A stretch of 8,453 nucleotides of DNA from Candidatus Omnitrophota bacterium. Its GTDB lineage: Bacteria > Omnitrophota > Gorgyraeia > 2-01-FULL-45-10. How positions within the stretch are numbered: position 1 is the first letter of the stretch; each line of letters starts with the position of its first letter. The notes beneath the pieces were generated by a model. The model had not been told where the DNA came from and ran no database searches. It saw only the letters and a program-made list of their open reading frames with translations. A program made the translations under genes and the position numbers. Positions 1 to 7,411 of the stretch are shown here, piece by piece. The stretch lies in NCBI GenBank assembly GCA_028716065.1, contig JAQUQN010000044.1, positions 1 through 8,453 of the forward strand, read 5' to 3'.

Positions 1-1394
1 ACAGGACATTTTCTATTATATATCTGGGACCCCATCGCACGGGTGACAAAAAGATGCATTATGATCTTCCCGAAAATGTCGTGGACTACAGGGAATTATA
101 TATATTCGATTATCTCATTTCACGCGAACGTACCGCGCCCGCCGGGAAGAACGACTTTAAAGCGATAGAAGATTTTTTGGTCAGGCTCAAAAGGAACGAG
201 CCGTCTAATTTCGAAGAAGTCTTTAAGATCGTCGGCGATGAAAGGACGAGAACGGTCGACCTTTATGACCTGGCATATTCTTTTGAGTCCTGGCGCGTCC
301 TGGAACGTTTATATGTCGAGAAGATACCGGAGCCTTCCTTCATAGACTTCTTCTGGACGTGGCGTTTCATGTACCTGCCCTTCTTCTCGCTCTTGCGTTC
401 GAAACTACCAATAGCTTCCCTGTACCATTCGGTCTCTACCGGCTACGCCGGTGTACTGGGTGTGATGGCCAAGTTGTACTATAACAGGCCATTTATCCTG
501 ACGGAACACGGTATCTATACGCGCGAGAGAAAGATAGAGATAGCGCATGCCGACTGGATATATTCGGAGACGGCCAACGAGATAAAAGTGGTTGAGGGCG
601 AGGAGTTCTTCAAGGAATGGTGGATAAACCTATTCTCTTTCTACAGTAAGCTTGCGTACGAAAATGCGGACGAGATCATAACGCTTTATGCGGGAAACAG
701 GCGCATACAGATAGAGGAAGGCGCGCCGCCGGAGAAGACCAGGATAATACCAAATGGCATAGACATGTCGGTTCCACGTACGGCGGATATTGATAAGCCC
801 GACAAAAAAATCCGCATAGGTTTTGTGGGGAGGGTAGTGCCCATTAAGGACGTGAAGACGTTCATAAAGGCGTGCCGTATCATCGGGGAAACAGTTAAAG
901 ACGCGGAATTTTATGTGATCGGGCCTACCGACGAAGATGAGGATTATTACAAAGAATGCCTGGCCCTGGCGGAGAATGAGTCGCTTAAAGAACTGTTAAC
1001 GTTCACCGGCAAGGTCGATCTTACGAAATACTATCCCGAACTGGATGTGGTGGTCCTTACAAGCATAAGCGAAGCCCAGCCCATCGTCGTGCTGGAAGCG
1101 GGCTCATATGGTATTCCGGTAGTCGCTACCAATGTCGGCGCGTGTGCCGAGCTTCTGTACGGCTCATCCACGGATGATAAACTGATCGGCCCGAGCGGAA
1201 TCATAACACCGATATGTAATCCAAGCGCGACGGCCGAAGCGATCATGAGGATCGTAAAGGACAGATCGTTATATAAAAGGATGGCGGCGGCCGGAAGAAG
1301 GCGTATCAGCGCATATTATCAGATGGATAATTTGATAGCCGAGTATCAGGGTATTTACAGCCATTACATGGAGGAGGTCAGGTGGCCGGTATAG
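1..1394 (+). CDS. pelF: PelF-like GT4 glycosyltransferase, 5' end outside window
   Basis: Cytoplasmic retaining GT-B glycosyltransferase that, in characterised Pel systems, polymerises Pel polysaccharide from a UDP-sugar. The frame is open to the left edge: the first full codon is at 3 and reads RTFSIIYLGPHRTGDKK before the Met at 54. That Met matches the middle of the PelF N-terminal region, not a start, so I treat the gene as 5'-truncated; about 30-45 residues are probably missing from a protein of about 500. Visible motifs are the N-terminal-domain signature TEHGIYTRER, the interdomain IIPNGIDM, the donor-side IGFVGRVVPIKDVKTFI, and the GT4 E-x7-E pair in SEAQPIVVLEAG (Glu codons at 1071 and 1095), followed by GIPVVATNVGACAELL. 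The catalytic region looks intact. The last 13 bases overlap pelG, indicating one operon and translational coupling. The donor sugar cannot be read from sequence. Assignment to the PelF family is strong; production of true Pel polymer is not proven, since no other pel gene lies in the window. Confidence 0.88.
   Translation, partial: RTFSIIYLGPHRTGDKKMHYDLPENVVDYRELYIFDYLISRERTAPAGKNDFKAIEDFLVRLKRNEPSNFEEVFKIVGDERTRTVDLYDLAYSFESWRVLERLYVEKIPEPSFIDFFWTWRFMYLPFFSLLRSKLPIASLYHSVSTGYAGVLGVMAKLYYNRPFILTEHGIYTRERKIEIAHADWIYSETANEIKVVEGEEFFKEWWINLFSFYSKLAYENADEIITLYAGNRRIQIEEGAPPEKTRIIPNGIDMSVPRTADIDKPDKKIRIGFVGRVVPIKDVKTFIKACRIIGETVKDAEFYVIGPTDEDEDYYKECLALAENESLKELLTFTGKVDLTKYYPELDVVVLTSISEAQPIVVLEAGSYGIPVVATNVGACAELLYGSSTDDKLIGPSGIITPICNPSATAEAIMRIVKDRSLYKRMAAAGRRRISAYYQMDNLIAEYQGIYSHYMEEVRWPV
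1373..1378 (+). promoter_or_regulatory. Ribosome binding site of pelG inside pelF
   Basis: GGAGGT lies within the last codons of pelF, 3 bases before the GTG at 1382. It supports the GTG as the pelG start and implies translational coupling, since ribosomes finishing pelF at 1394 pass over this site. Confidence 0.7.
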
Positions 1395-2776
1395 GTTTCA
1401 GGATAGAGAAGATACTGGAGGGCGATACTTATATCGATTTTATCAAGGCCCATTTTTATTCCGCGCTGGTCTTTTCCGGTCCGTGGATCATAAGCATAGT
1501 AACGATATTCCTCCTTTCCTATTTTCGCCCTTCGAACATGGACATGTTCGAGATGGTTTATTTCAATACCGTCATCGTTTACATATTCGCGTTCTCTCTT
1601 ATAGTTGCCGGATTTTTCTTTCTATCCCTGTCGCGTTATCTGGCCGACAGATTATATCTGAAAGAGGGGGATATGCTTTCTCCCGCTTTCAATTCTTCGG
1701 CATTATCCCTTCTCATGGTGCAGGCCTTCATCGGGATCGCGTTTTTTGCGGCTGCCGAAGGTCCGGCATTGCGCAAATTCCTGATAGTGATGATATATCT
1801 GGCGATAAGCCTTCTATGGCACATCATGATATTCCTTTCGACACTCAAAGATTATAAAGCGATAGGCATCGCTTTTCTTTCAGGATCTTTCATTATCGTG
1901 GCGGGTTCGGTAGGACTGGGCAGGCTATCGGGACTGAATGGTTATTTCGCGGGATATCTGGCAGGCAGTATTGTCATCGTGGGGATGCTCTCGACAAGGG
2001 TATTTGTAGAACTGGGTTCCAGAAAAAGTTTTGACATCAACATCTTTTCTTTTCTACGTAATAACTACGTCCTGGTATTGATAGGGATATTTTATAATGC
2101 CGCGATATGGATAGATAAGATAGTATTATGGCTCTCTCCTCAGGCGCTCAAGGTGGCGTCATTTTTGAGGTCATATCCTCTTTACGAACATCCTGTATTC
2201 ATAGCATACCTTACAATAATACCTTCGCTTTCGTTCTTTCTGGTACACGTGGAGACCCATTTCTATAAGAAATACAAGGCCTTCTATATCCAGGTCCTGG
2301 ACAAGGGCTCCTATTCCGTGATAAGGCAGGCTAAGAGGGAAATGGTGGAAACATTGCGTAACGGCCTGACGGTCGTCATGATATATCAGGGCGTAATAAC
2401 GTTATTGGCCGTTACATTCGCTTACGACATAGCAGGATATCTGCATCTGCAGGCTGCCCAGATACCGGTGTTTCGCATAACGGTGCTCGGCGCATATCTA
2501 CACGCGCTTTTACTTATATCCATAATCACTATCCTCTATTTTGATTTTAAGGGTATCGCGCTGGCGGTATCTTTCTTTTTCCTGTTGACCAACGGTTTAT
2601 TCACTTTCATCACTATGATGCTAAAGACGACGTTCCTCGGTTACGGTTATTTCTTTTCGGCGTTAACGTCGCTCGCGCTGGCTTTTTATCTTTTAGATTT
2701 TAAATTGAAACGCCTCGAATATCTCACGTTCGCCTCCCAGCCGGTAGGCCTGCACAGGGAAGAAGAGATAGGCTGA
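1382..2776 (+). CDS. pelG: PelG-like inner-membrane polysaccharide transporter
   Basis: Integral inner-membrane protein of the PelG family (MATE/Wzx-like fold). In known systems PelG pairs with PelF to move the growing polymer across the inner membrane. The 464-residue length fits the family (about 456 in Pseudomonas). The start MAGIGFRIEKILEGDTYIDF is typical, and its GTG codon is favoured by the strong upstream SD and the overlap with pelF. By eye there are about 12 hydrophobic segments, near residues 29-48, 57-84, 104-125, 132-152, 160-180, 187-207, 228-250, 271-291, 329-349, 363-387, 389-411 and 421-440. A charged cytoplasmic loop sits around 292-328 and a charged tail at 441-464. No terminator directly follows the stop; the next one is at 2943-2980. 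There is no truncation or frameshift. Family call is strong; the transported glycan is unknown. Confidence 0.88.
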   Translation: MAGIGFRIEKILEGDTYIDFIKAHFYSALVFSGPWIISIVTIFLLSYFRPSNMDMFEMVYFNTVIVYIFAFSLIVAGFFFLSLSRYLADRLYLKEGDMLSPAFNSSALSLLMVQAFIGIAFFAAAEGPALRKFLIVMIYLAISLLWHIMIFLSTLKDYKAIGIAFLSGSFIIVAGSVGLGRLSGLNGYFAGYLAGSIVIVGMLSTRVFVELGSRKSFDINIFSFLRNNYVLVLIGIFYNAAIWIDKIVLWLSPQALKVASFLRSYPLYEHPVFIAYLTIIPSLSFFLVHVETHFYKKYKAFYIQVLDKGSYSVIRQAKREMVETLRNGLTVVMIYQGVITLLAVTFAYDIAGYLHLQAAQIPVFRITVLGAYLHALLLISIITILYFDFKGIALAVSFFFLLTNGLFTFITMMLKTTFLGYGYFFSALTSLALAFYLLDFKLKRLEYLTFASQPVGLHREEEIG

Positions 2777-2828
2777 TTTGTAATATAGCCAGGCATTAAG
2801 TTAAAGATGCAATACTCAGTTATTATGC

Positions 2829-2857
2829 TTGTCAATGATTGTATTTAGTGCTATAGT
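2829..2857 (+). promoter_or_regulatory. Sigma70-type promoter for the repeat/hydrolase gene
   Basis: The -35 box TTGTCA (2829-2834, 5 of 6 consensus) is separated by exactly 17 bases from the -10 box TATAGT (2852-2857, 5 of 6). Transcription would begin near 2864, giving a leader of about 155 bases before the ATG at 3021. The leader contains two hairpins, so the transcript may be conditionally ended before the gene. A 9-base direct repeat AAGATGCAA (2804-2812 and 2877-2885) flanks the promoter and may be chance. Confidence 0.6.
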
Positions 2858-2882
2858 AAATTCCAGAGAGATATTCAAGATG

Positions 2883-2929
2883 CAACGGGGGTAAAAGCAT
2901 GTTTTTAAGGAAAAGCCCGTTGGTTTTTT
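2883..2929 (+). promoter_or_regulatory. Leader hairpin followed by a T tract
   Basis: CAACGGG (2883-2889) pairs perfectly with CCCGTTG (2916-2922). The 26-base interior can form a small hairpin, TAAAA (2892-2896) with TTTTA (2903-2907), and six T residues follow at 2924-2929. It could be a first weak terminator, an anti-SD element hiding the GGGGGT before the 41-codon frame at 2899, or part of a ligand-sensing leader. I do not recognise it as a named riboswitch class. Confidence 0.4.
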
Positions 2930-3024
2930 ACAAGTTTACAAGAACGGCCGAGTCTATGATGGACCCGGCCGTTTTATTTTACATATTTAAAAACTTACGC
3001 AATCCAAAGAGAGGTGGAATATGA
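2899..3024 (+). CDS. Possible 41-residue leader peptide
   Basis: This 41-codon frame starts with ATG at 2899 and stops with TGA at 3022-3024, overlapping the ATG of the large gene as ATGA. Upstream, GGGGGT (2887-2892) can pair with the anti-SD if one G-U wobble is allowed, with 6 bases to the ATG. The peptide begins MFLRKSPLVFYKF and ends NLRNPKRGGI; it is basic and partly hydrophobic and has no family I recognise. The frame runs through the terminator at 2943-2980, so translation would disrupt that hairpin and deliver ribosomes to the next start. That is the layout expected of a translated attenuator. A 41-codon open frame can also arise by chance, and the run of regulatory-looking bases inside it argues against selection on the peptide itself. 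Confidence 0.25.
   Translation: MFLRKSPLVFYKFTRTAESMMDPAVLFYIFKNLRNPKRGGI
2943..2980 (+). terminator. Intrinsic terminator or attenuator
   Basis: AACGGCCGAGTC (2943-2954) pairs with GACCCGGCCGTT (2962-2973): 12 positions with a single A-C mismatch and a 7-base loop TATGATG. TTTTATTTT follows. It is a convincing rho-independent terminator. It lies downstream of the promoter at 2829-2857 and only 40 bases before the ATG at 3021, so besides ending pelFG readthrough it should act on the leader of the following gene. Confidence 0.8.
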
Positions 3025-6000
3025 TAAAGCTAAAGGATATTTTTAAAGTAGCGGTTTTTTCTGTGCTTATCCTGTTTGTATGGCAGCAAATTTCCTGGGC
3101 GGCAGGGGCAGATTTGCTAGATAGCAGAAGCTCGCTCAAAAACCCATCCGGTACAATGACAGCGAGCGCTTTGATATCAGGCCAGTCAAATGCATCGGTA
3201 ATAGTCAATGTCAAAAATGCCATAGAAGGATATTCTGACCAGCAGAAGAACGTGAAAGCGGACACGAGGGGGCCAACCGGCGCGACTTATACCTACTACT
3301 CAAACGGCCGTATGCAATCCATGACGCTCGATGCACCCGATGCGGCAGGCAATATCTATTATTATTATCTTAATGAGAATTGGAATAACCAGGGTTATGG
3401 TAGGATCTATAAGTCGAGAAGACAGGACCCCTCAAACGGCGAACTATCCTATATATATTTCTACTATGCCGGCAGCGACAGAATACGCTGCCGCAAGGCC
3501 TATTCGGATGCGAATTGGAAGAGCTATTCATCCATCTACTACCATTATAACAATGCCGCTAACAGGATAGAATACAGACAGCTCGTAAGGCCGGACTACT
3601 ATGGTTATATCTACTACCACTATATGGATGAGGATTTCAATGGCCAGGGATTTGGCAGGGTCGATAAATCCAGGCGCAAGGTCGCCTTAAACGGGGAACT
3701 ATCTTATACTTATACATATTATGCCGATAATCCGGCCAGGATCAAAACCAGTAGCGCCTATGCCACGGCTACATGGACAAAAGCCGTAGCTACCTATACC
3801 TACTATAATAACGATACGAATAGAATAGAATCCAAGACCCTAGTAACTTCCGACACCTCAGGAAATATTTACTACCATTATATGGATGAGGACTGGAATA
3901 CTCAGGGCTACGGCAGGGTTGATAAATCTAAGAGACAAGTCGCCTTAAACGGTGAATTTTCATATACCTATATATACTATGCCGATTCGACTGGAAGATT
4001 AGAGGCTAAGAACGCCTATTCCGATGCTAGCTGGACGACATTCTTTTCCACTTACTCGTATTACAACAATACTACAAATAGGCAGGAGTCCAAGACTCTT
4101 GTATCGCCCGATTCCGAGGGCAACATCTACTATCACTACATGGATGAGAACTGGGCCAAGACAGGTATCGGCAGGATAGATAGATCAAGAAGACAGACCG
4201 CGATTAACGGAGAATTGTCACATATCTATAGTTATTATGGCGATGCCTATGGCAGGCTCCAGACACAGAACGCATATTCAGACGCCAGCTGGGCAAACCT
4301 CGTCACCACTTATGCCTACTATAATAATGGCTATAGCCGACTTCAATCCAAGATTGAAGCCGCGACAGGTACCACTTATACTTATTATAACAATACTTAT
4401 AACCGACTGGAGTCTAAAGCGCTTTTGGCTCCCGATGCCGCAGGTTATATTTACTACTATTACTTCAATGAAGACTTCAATGGCCAGGGATACGGCAGGA
4501 TCTACAAGGCAAAAAGACAGACGGCGTCAAATGGTGAATTATCGTATATATACTTCTACTATGGAAAAACCGACACTATACGCTGCCGTAAGGCCTATTC
4601 GGATTCAAATTGGAAGAGCTATTCCTCCATCTACTACCACTATAACAATACCTCGAACAGGATAGAGTACAGGCAGCTTGTAGTCCCTGATACGCAAGGT
4701 AATATCTACTACCACTACATGGACGAGAACTTTAACGGTCAGGGTTACGGCAGGATAGATAGGTCAAGAAAGAAATACAAGGGCGAAGAATATGCGCATC
4801 TCTACATTTATTATGATGATGCAACAGGAAGATTAAAGGAAAAGATGGCCTATTCGGATATCTACTATAAAACGCTCGTGGCAACTTATGCTTATTATAA
4901 TGATGCCACGAATCGGTTAGAGTCCAAAACTTACGCCAATACCAACGTGTCAGGAGTAATTTATCTTCATTATATTAATGAGAGTTGGCATGGGATGGAC
5001 AAGTATGTATTATCGCAACCTGTGGATGGGCATCTCTCGTGTTCCATAACTTATTATCCTGGAGTCATAAACCGCATAGATACGAAGAATTTATATTCTG
5101 ACGCAAATTGGACAAATCTTATAGTCAGTTACACTTATTACTATGATTCGCCTTATAAGATAAAGACAAAGTTCGACCCGGCGACGGGGATAACTTATTC
5201 GTATTACAATGACACGGCAAATAGGATGGAATCCAAGACCCTACCTGTTCCCGATGCGCAGGATAACATTTGTTATTATTACTTTAACGAAGACTGGGCA
5301 GGGCAGGGATACGGAAGGATAGAGAAGGTGGTAAGGAACACGGCGGATGCGGAAGGCGTGAAAGCATATACGTTAGTTTATTATTCGAATACTACACAGG
5401 TGCAATATGAATACGGCTACCTAGATGACGGTTTTACTTCACTCTATGTCATCACGGAATACGATGTTAACGGCGTGGTGATAAATAAGACGTATATGGA
5501 TGGCGGCACATACACTTTTTATGCCTCCGGTCTCAGGGAGTCCGTAACGTATGCTACACCGGATGGCGACGGCAACGTCTATTACCATTATCTTGATGAG
5601 AATTGGAATGGCCAGGGTTATGGCAGGGTCGATAAATCGAGAAGAGAGACGGCACTGAACAGCGAGCTTTCCCATCGTTATATTTATGACGAATCTACCG
5701 GCGCCCTGAAGGAAATAAGGGCATATTCTGATGCGAACTGGACGCTTCTCCTTCCCAAAACGTTGCAGCAGTTCATCGATGTCGGTATGGATTACTTCGC
5801 GCCGGGGACAGGTGTGGTCGAACCGATCTATGGCTATCCGCACGAAGGGATCTACCACAAGAATTATACACAACCGACGAACATAGGTTTCTACGCGCAA
5901 CTCCTGGCCAATGTAATAAGCAGTGATATCATAGCGGAGAAAATGTCACAGGCGGATGCCATAGCGGCGCTCAATAAGATGATGACGTCGCTTTTATCCG

Positions 6001-7397
6001 ATCAGCAGACGCTCGGTTATAAAGGGCTTTTGCCATGGATGTCTTTTAACGGCAGTGCATGGCAGAGAGACGGAGGCGCATACGGAAAGCAGGTTGTTTT
6101 CGGTGACAATTCTAACCTTTCCGCATGTCTTGGCGCTGCGATAGGCGCGCTCTCCGATCCCAGCCTTGCGGGCAATGCCGATGTCCAGTTGATAAAACAG
6201 AAGATGGAGCAATTTCTGGACGCGCAGGCGGAAGGTTATAGCTACCTCTATGACGCCGGCACAGGATCTTTCAAAACCGGTTGGAATTTTGTCACCAATA
6301 GTTGGTTGGGCGGCCACGTCGATAATTTTGGAAGCGAATTCCGCGCCGGCGCGCTTTTCGTGATGCTCCGTTATAATTTCGGAGACAGCGTCTATGCCGG
6401 TCTCAACGGGCAGATACAGGATTATGTGATGAGCGACGGGAGCACCGTATATACCGTGGCGCCGTATGACGGAGGTGCCTTCCAGATGCTGTGGCCGACG
6501 CTGACGATGCCCGAAATAGATAATCCGGCTATGAATCAAGCGCTGCACAATTTTGTCAATATAGCGCTGGATTTTTCCGCGAAGAGGAACTTGCCCGGTT
6601 TCTTATCAGCATGTTATTCAGCACCAAGTATCTATGCGGGTAATGCCGGTATCGCGGAGATCTCGGTTAATACCGCGGCGCGCAACGAGACGGTGGCTTC
6701 TCTTTATACGCTGGGTGCCGCTCACATGGTTGACCCGGCCGCAATAGACCAGTTCCTCGCCGATATCTTTGTCGCACATCCGGACCTGGTGACCACGCAC
6801 GGCCTATGGGAAGGATTTAACACTTCAACAAATACTGTCATTCATGAACAGATCGTGACCAATGTCGCTACCTTCCTTATCGGCATGGCAGGAAAAGGTC
6901 CCGAGCACATGACCACGTACTTGCAGGACAAAGGGCTTTATGCAAGGTTACAATCGATCTATCAGCAATATGGACCGGCCGACCTGATCTCCGGCGCCAG
7001 CAATGCCTACACGTGGGGCAGCGGAGCCGCAACGAGTTATCGTTCAGGAGATGAATACTTTATAATAAGCCCGGCTTTCACCTCAAACAGTTACACGGCT
7101 TTTATCCAGAATAACGCCAATCTGTCCGGGACAAAGCTTAAGCTGACCTATAAGTCAACGACAGATGTGGGTATAGGTAAATTTGAAATAAAACAGAGAG
7201 ACATAAACAGTACGCTCCAAATCCGCATGCTTATTGATAAGATAAATTTTGTAAATACAGGAGGGGTAGAGAAAGAGATCATAATCGATCTACCGGCGAC
7301 ATTGTCATTGGTCGGTGTCGATGAGATTATACTTGTGCTATCCGGTTGTACGGGCGTCGCGCTCGACATGACGATAACCGATCTCGATCTTATCTAA
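3021..7397 (+). CDS. Secreted Tyr-rich repeat protein with GH144/glycoamylase-like domain
   Basis: This 1458-residue protein probably acts outside the cytoplasm on or around glycans. Start: ATG preceded by GAGGTG (3011-3016), 4 bases away. Residues 1-28 form a Sec signal peptide: basic MIKLKDIFK, a hydrophobic core, and likely cleavage after the Ala residues in SWAAGA. Residues 85-905 hold nine Tyr-rich repeats (see repeat entry). Residues 912-1318 look like an (alpha/alpha)6 barrel of the GH144/glycoamylase (PF10091-like) group, judged from the ordered motifs QPTNIGFYAQLLANV (951), GLLPWMSF (1002), FGDNSNLSACLGAAIGAL (1027), FGSEFRAGALFVML (1103), YDGGAFQMLWPTLTMPE (1149) and LWEGFNTSTNTVIHEQ (1262). 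Glu1106 is a candidate acidic active-site residue, but catalysis is not proven. Residues 1321-1458 are beta-rich with alternating hydrophobics and resemble a carbohydrate-binding sandwich. Adjacency to pelFG suggests the substrate or ligand may be that polymer, by inference only. The repeats resemble YD/RHS or MORN-like units, but no RHS core motif or toxin tip is visible. The hydrolase assignment is from remembered motif order and is moderate. Confidence 0.75.
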   Translation: MIKLKDIFKVAVFSVLILFVWQQISWAAGADLLDSRSSLKNPSGTMTASALISGQSNASVIVNVKNAIEGYSDQQKNVKADTRGPTGATYTYYSNGRMQSMTLDAPDAAGNIYYYYLNENWNNQGYGRIYKSRRQDPSNGELSYIYFYYAGSDRIRCRKAYSDANWKSYSSIYYHYNNAANRIEYRQLVRPDYYGYIYYHYMDEDFNGQGFGRVDKSRRKVALNGELSYTYTYYADNPARIKTSSAYATATWTKAVATYTYYNNDTNRIESKTLVTSDTSGNIYYHYMDEDWNTQGYGRVDKSKRQVALNGEFSYTYIYYADSTGRLEAKNAYSDASWTTFFSTYSYYNNTTNRQESKTLVSPDSEGNIYYHYMDENWAKTGIGRIDRSRRQTAINGELSHIYSYYGDAYGRLQTQNAYSDASWANLVTTYAYYNNGYSRLQSKIEAATGTTYTYYNNTYNRLESKALLAPDAAGYIYYYYFNEDFNGQGYGRIYKAKRQTASNGELSYIYFYYGKTDTIRCRKAYSDSNWKSYSSIYYHYNNTSNRIEYRQLVVPDTQGNIYYHYMDENFNGQGYGRIDRSRKKYKGEEYAHLYIYYDDATGRLKEKMAYSDIYYKTLVATYAYYNDATNRLESKTYANTNVSGVIYLHYINESWHGMDKYVLSQPVDGHLSCSITYYPGVINRIDTKNLYSDANWTNLIVSYTYYYDSPYKIKTKFDPATGITYSYYNDTANRMESKTLPVPDAQDNICYYYFNEDWAGQGYGRIEKVVRNTADAEGVKAYTLVYYSNTTQVQYEYGYLDDGFTSLYVITEYDVNGVVINKTYMDGGTYTFYASGLRESVTYATPDGDGNVYYHYLDENWNGQGYGRVDKSRRETALNSELSHRYIYDESTGALKEIRAYSDANWTLLLPKTLQQFIDVGMDYFAPGTGVVEPIYGYPHEGIYHKNYTQPTNIGFYAQLLANVISSDIIAEKMSQADAIAALNKMMTSLLSDQQTLGYKGLLPWMSFNGSAWQRDGGAYGKQVVFGDNSNLSACLGAAIGALSDPSLAGNADVQLIKQKMEQFLDAQAEGYSYLYDAGTGSFKTGWNFVTNSWLGGHVDNFGSEFRAGALFVMLRYNFGDSVYAGLNGQIQDYVMSDGSTVYTVAPYDGGAFQMLWPTLTMPEIDNPAMNQALHNFVNIALDFSAKRNLPGFLSACYSAPSIYAGNAGIAEISVNTAARNETVASLYTLGAAHMVDPAAIDQFLADIFVAHPDLVTTHGLWEGFNTSTNTVIHEQIVTNVATFLIGMAGKGPEHMTTYLQDKGLYARLQSIYQQYGPADLISGASNAYTWGSGAATSYRSGDEYFIISPAFTSNSYTAFIQNNANLSGTKLKLTYKSTTDVGIGKFEIKQRDINSTLQIRMLIDKINFVNTGGVEKEIIIDLPATLSLVGVDEIILVLSGCTGVALDMTITDLDLI
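3273..5735 (+). repeat. Nine ~85-residue Tyr-rich coding repeats
   Basis: Units are anchored on a motif like GNIYYHYMDENWNGQGYGR and begin at 3348, 3603, 3861, 4119, 4443, 4698, 4953, 5262 and 5571. Spacing is 85-86 residues except before units 5, 8 and 9 (108, 103 and 103). Each unit splits into three related pieces of about 23-32 residues: (A) YTYYNNTTNRLESKTL; (B) IYYHYMDEN, then GYGRIDKSRRQ; (C) ELSYIYFYY, then GRL, then AYSDANW. All three share a Y-x-Y-Y strand followed by R-[ILV] and a basic residue, so the unit may itself be a threefold duplication of a YD-like beta-hairpin. The dense exposed Tyr and Trp suggest a beta-solenoid or ladder that could bind sugars; this is inference. Unit 7 is degenerate and lacks the GQGYGR motif. 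Confidence 0.9.
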
Positions 7398-7411
7398 ATA
7401 TTTAGCAGGGC

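Noticed and set aside
54..56. ATG at 54 as the true start of the glycosyltransferase.
   Set aside because: The frame is open upstream to the window edge and the upstream residues fit the PelF N-terminal region; there is no SD before 54.
2864..2980. Known c-di-GMP (GEMM-type) riboswitch, tempting because Pel is c-di-GMP-controlled elsewhere.
   Set aside because: I cannot find the conserved GEMM sequence blocks in the leader; a covariance search would settle it.
3273..5735. CRISPR-like or tandem noncoding repeats.
   Set aside because: The periodicity is 255-324 bases, in frame, and conserved at protein level with silent changes; it is a coding repeat.
3021..5753. RHS/YD polymorphic toxin with a C-terminal toxin tip.
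   Set aside because: No RHS core motif or hypervariable tip is seen, no immunity gene follows, and the C-terminal half is a large hydrolase-like domain.
5439..6548. Long open frames on the - strand opposite the large gene (about 5439-5900 and 5994-6548).
   Set aside because: They mirror the codon pattern of the strong + strand gene, have no recognisable domains, and their predicted proteins look like antisense shadows.
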